Shown piece by piece: positions 13,492 through 13,510 of a DNA stretch of 13,510 nucleotides. The notes below the pieces were generated by a model. It saw nothing but the letters and a program-made list of their open reading frames with translations, searched no databases and was not told the DNA's origin. The stretch covers positions 1-13,510 of the forward strand of contig NZ_JAGLEJ010000003.1 of NCBI RefSeq assembly GCF_023145115.1. The letters are read 5' to 3'. Each line of letters opens with the position of its first letter. Position 1 is the first letter of the stretch. This DNA comes from Algiphilus sp. (lineage in GTDB: Bacteria > Pseudomonadota > Gammaproteobacteria > Nevskiales > Nevskiaceae). The translations under genes were made by a program, and so were the position numbers.

Positions 13492-13510
13492 CGCCGATGC
13501 AAAACTGACC

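Larger units (their letters stand above)
10162..13510. mobile_element. Integrase-proximal end of an integrated genomic island (partial)
   Basis: The boundary is placed at the tRNA-Arg 3' end. Everything to its right is more AT-rich in codon use and spacers than the genes on the left. It carries, in order, phased direct repeats, a Cro/CI-like repressor, an excisionase-like gene and a tyrosine recombinase, the usual order at a tRNA-embedded attachment end. Two further coupled genes follow and the element continues past the window. No second attachment site is visible, so its size and type (prophage-like, ICE or integrated satellite) are unknown. Confidence 0.8.

Overview
The window looks like the chromosome of a high-GC gammaproteobacterium: a Pseudomonas-style rsxA/metG/dcd neighbourhood, many outer-membrane and periplasmic scavenging proteins, and GC-ending codons through the left three quarters. 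The genus cannot be fixed from the sequence. A mobile island begins immediately to the right of a tRNA-Arg gene, and from there to the right end the composition and codon use become visibly more AT-rich.

Layout. Positions 1-404 hold no convincing gene. They contain a densely self-complementary element (33-202) followed by a perfect 14-bp palindrome (214-247). Next come rsxA (405-980, minus), a 176-bp MITE-like insertion (1142-1317) whose target duplication forms the metG stop codon, and metG (1318-3354, minus). Divergent from metG lies a small exported protein (3492-3845), followed by dcd (3928-4494).

Positions 4617-9905 form a tight three-gene operon: a TonB-dependent receptor, a phytase-like beta-propeller lipoprotein and a Tat-exported PhoX-family (DUF839) phosphatase. 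Together they suggest capture, dephosphorylation and uptake of organic phosphate, possibly inositol phosphates. The substrate is inferred.

Positions 9944-10205 are a tRNA locus: a promoter, a broken 5'-half copy of tRNA-Arg, an intact tRNA-Arg(ACG), and a strong intrinsic terminator. From about 10162 to the end lies the integrase-proximal part of an integrated element. It has a field of TGTGACC-type direct repeats with 10-11 bp spacing, a Cro/CI-like regulator on the minus strand, a divergent control region, and a translationally coupled module: excisionase-like protein, DUF3596-type tyrosine recombinase, an unknown 110-aa protein, and an OB-fold-like plus HD protein resembling YhaM. The far end of the element and its second attachment site lie outside the window.

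The points most worth a second look are the structured element at the left end, the MITE at the metG stop codon, the mosaic tRNA-Arg locus, the helically phased TGTGACC sites, and the YhaM-like HD protein coupled to the integrase.
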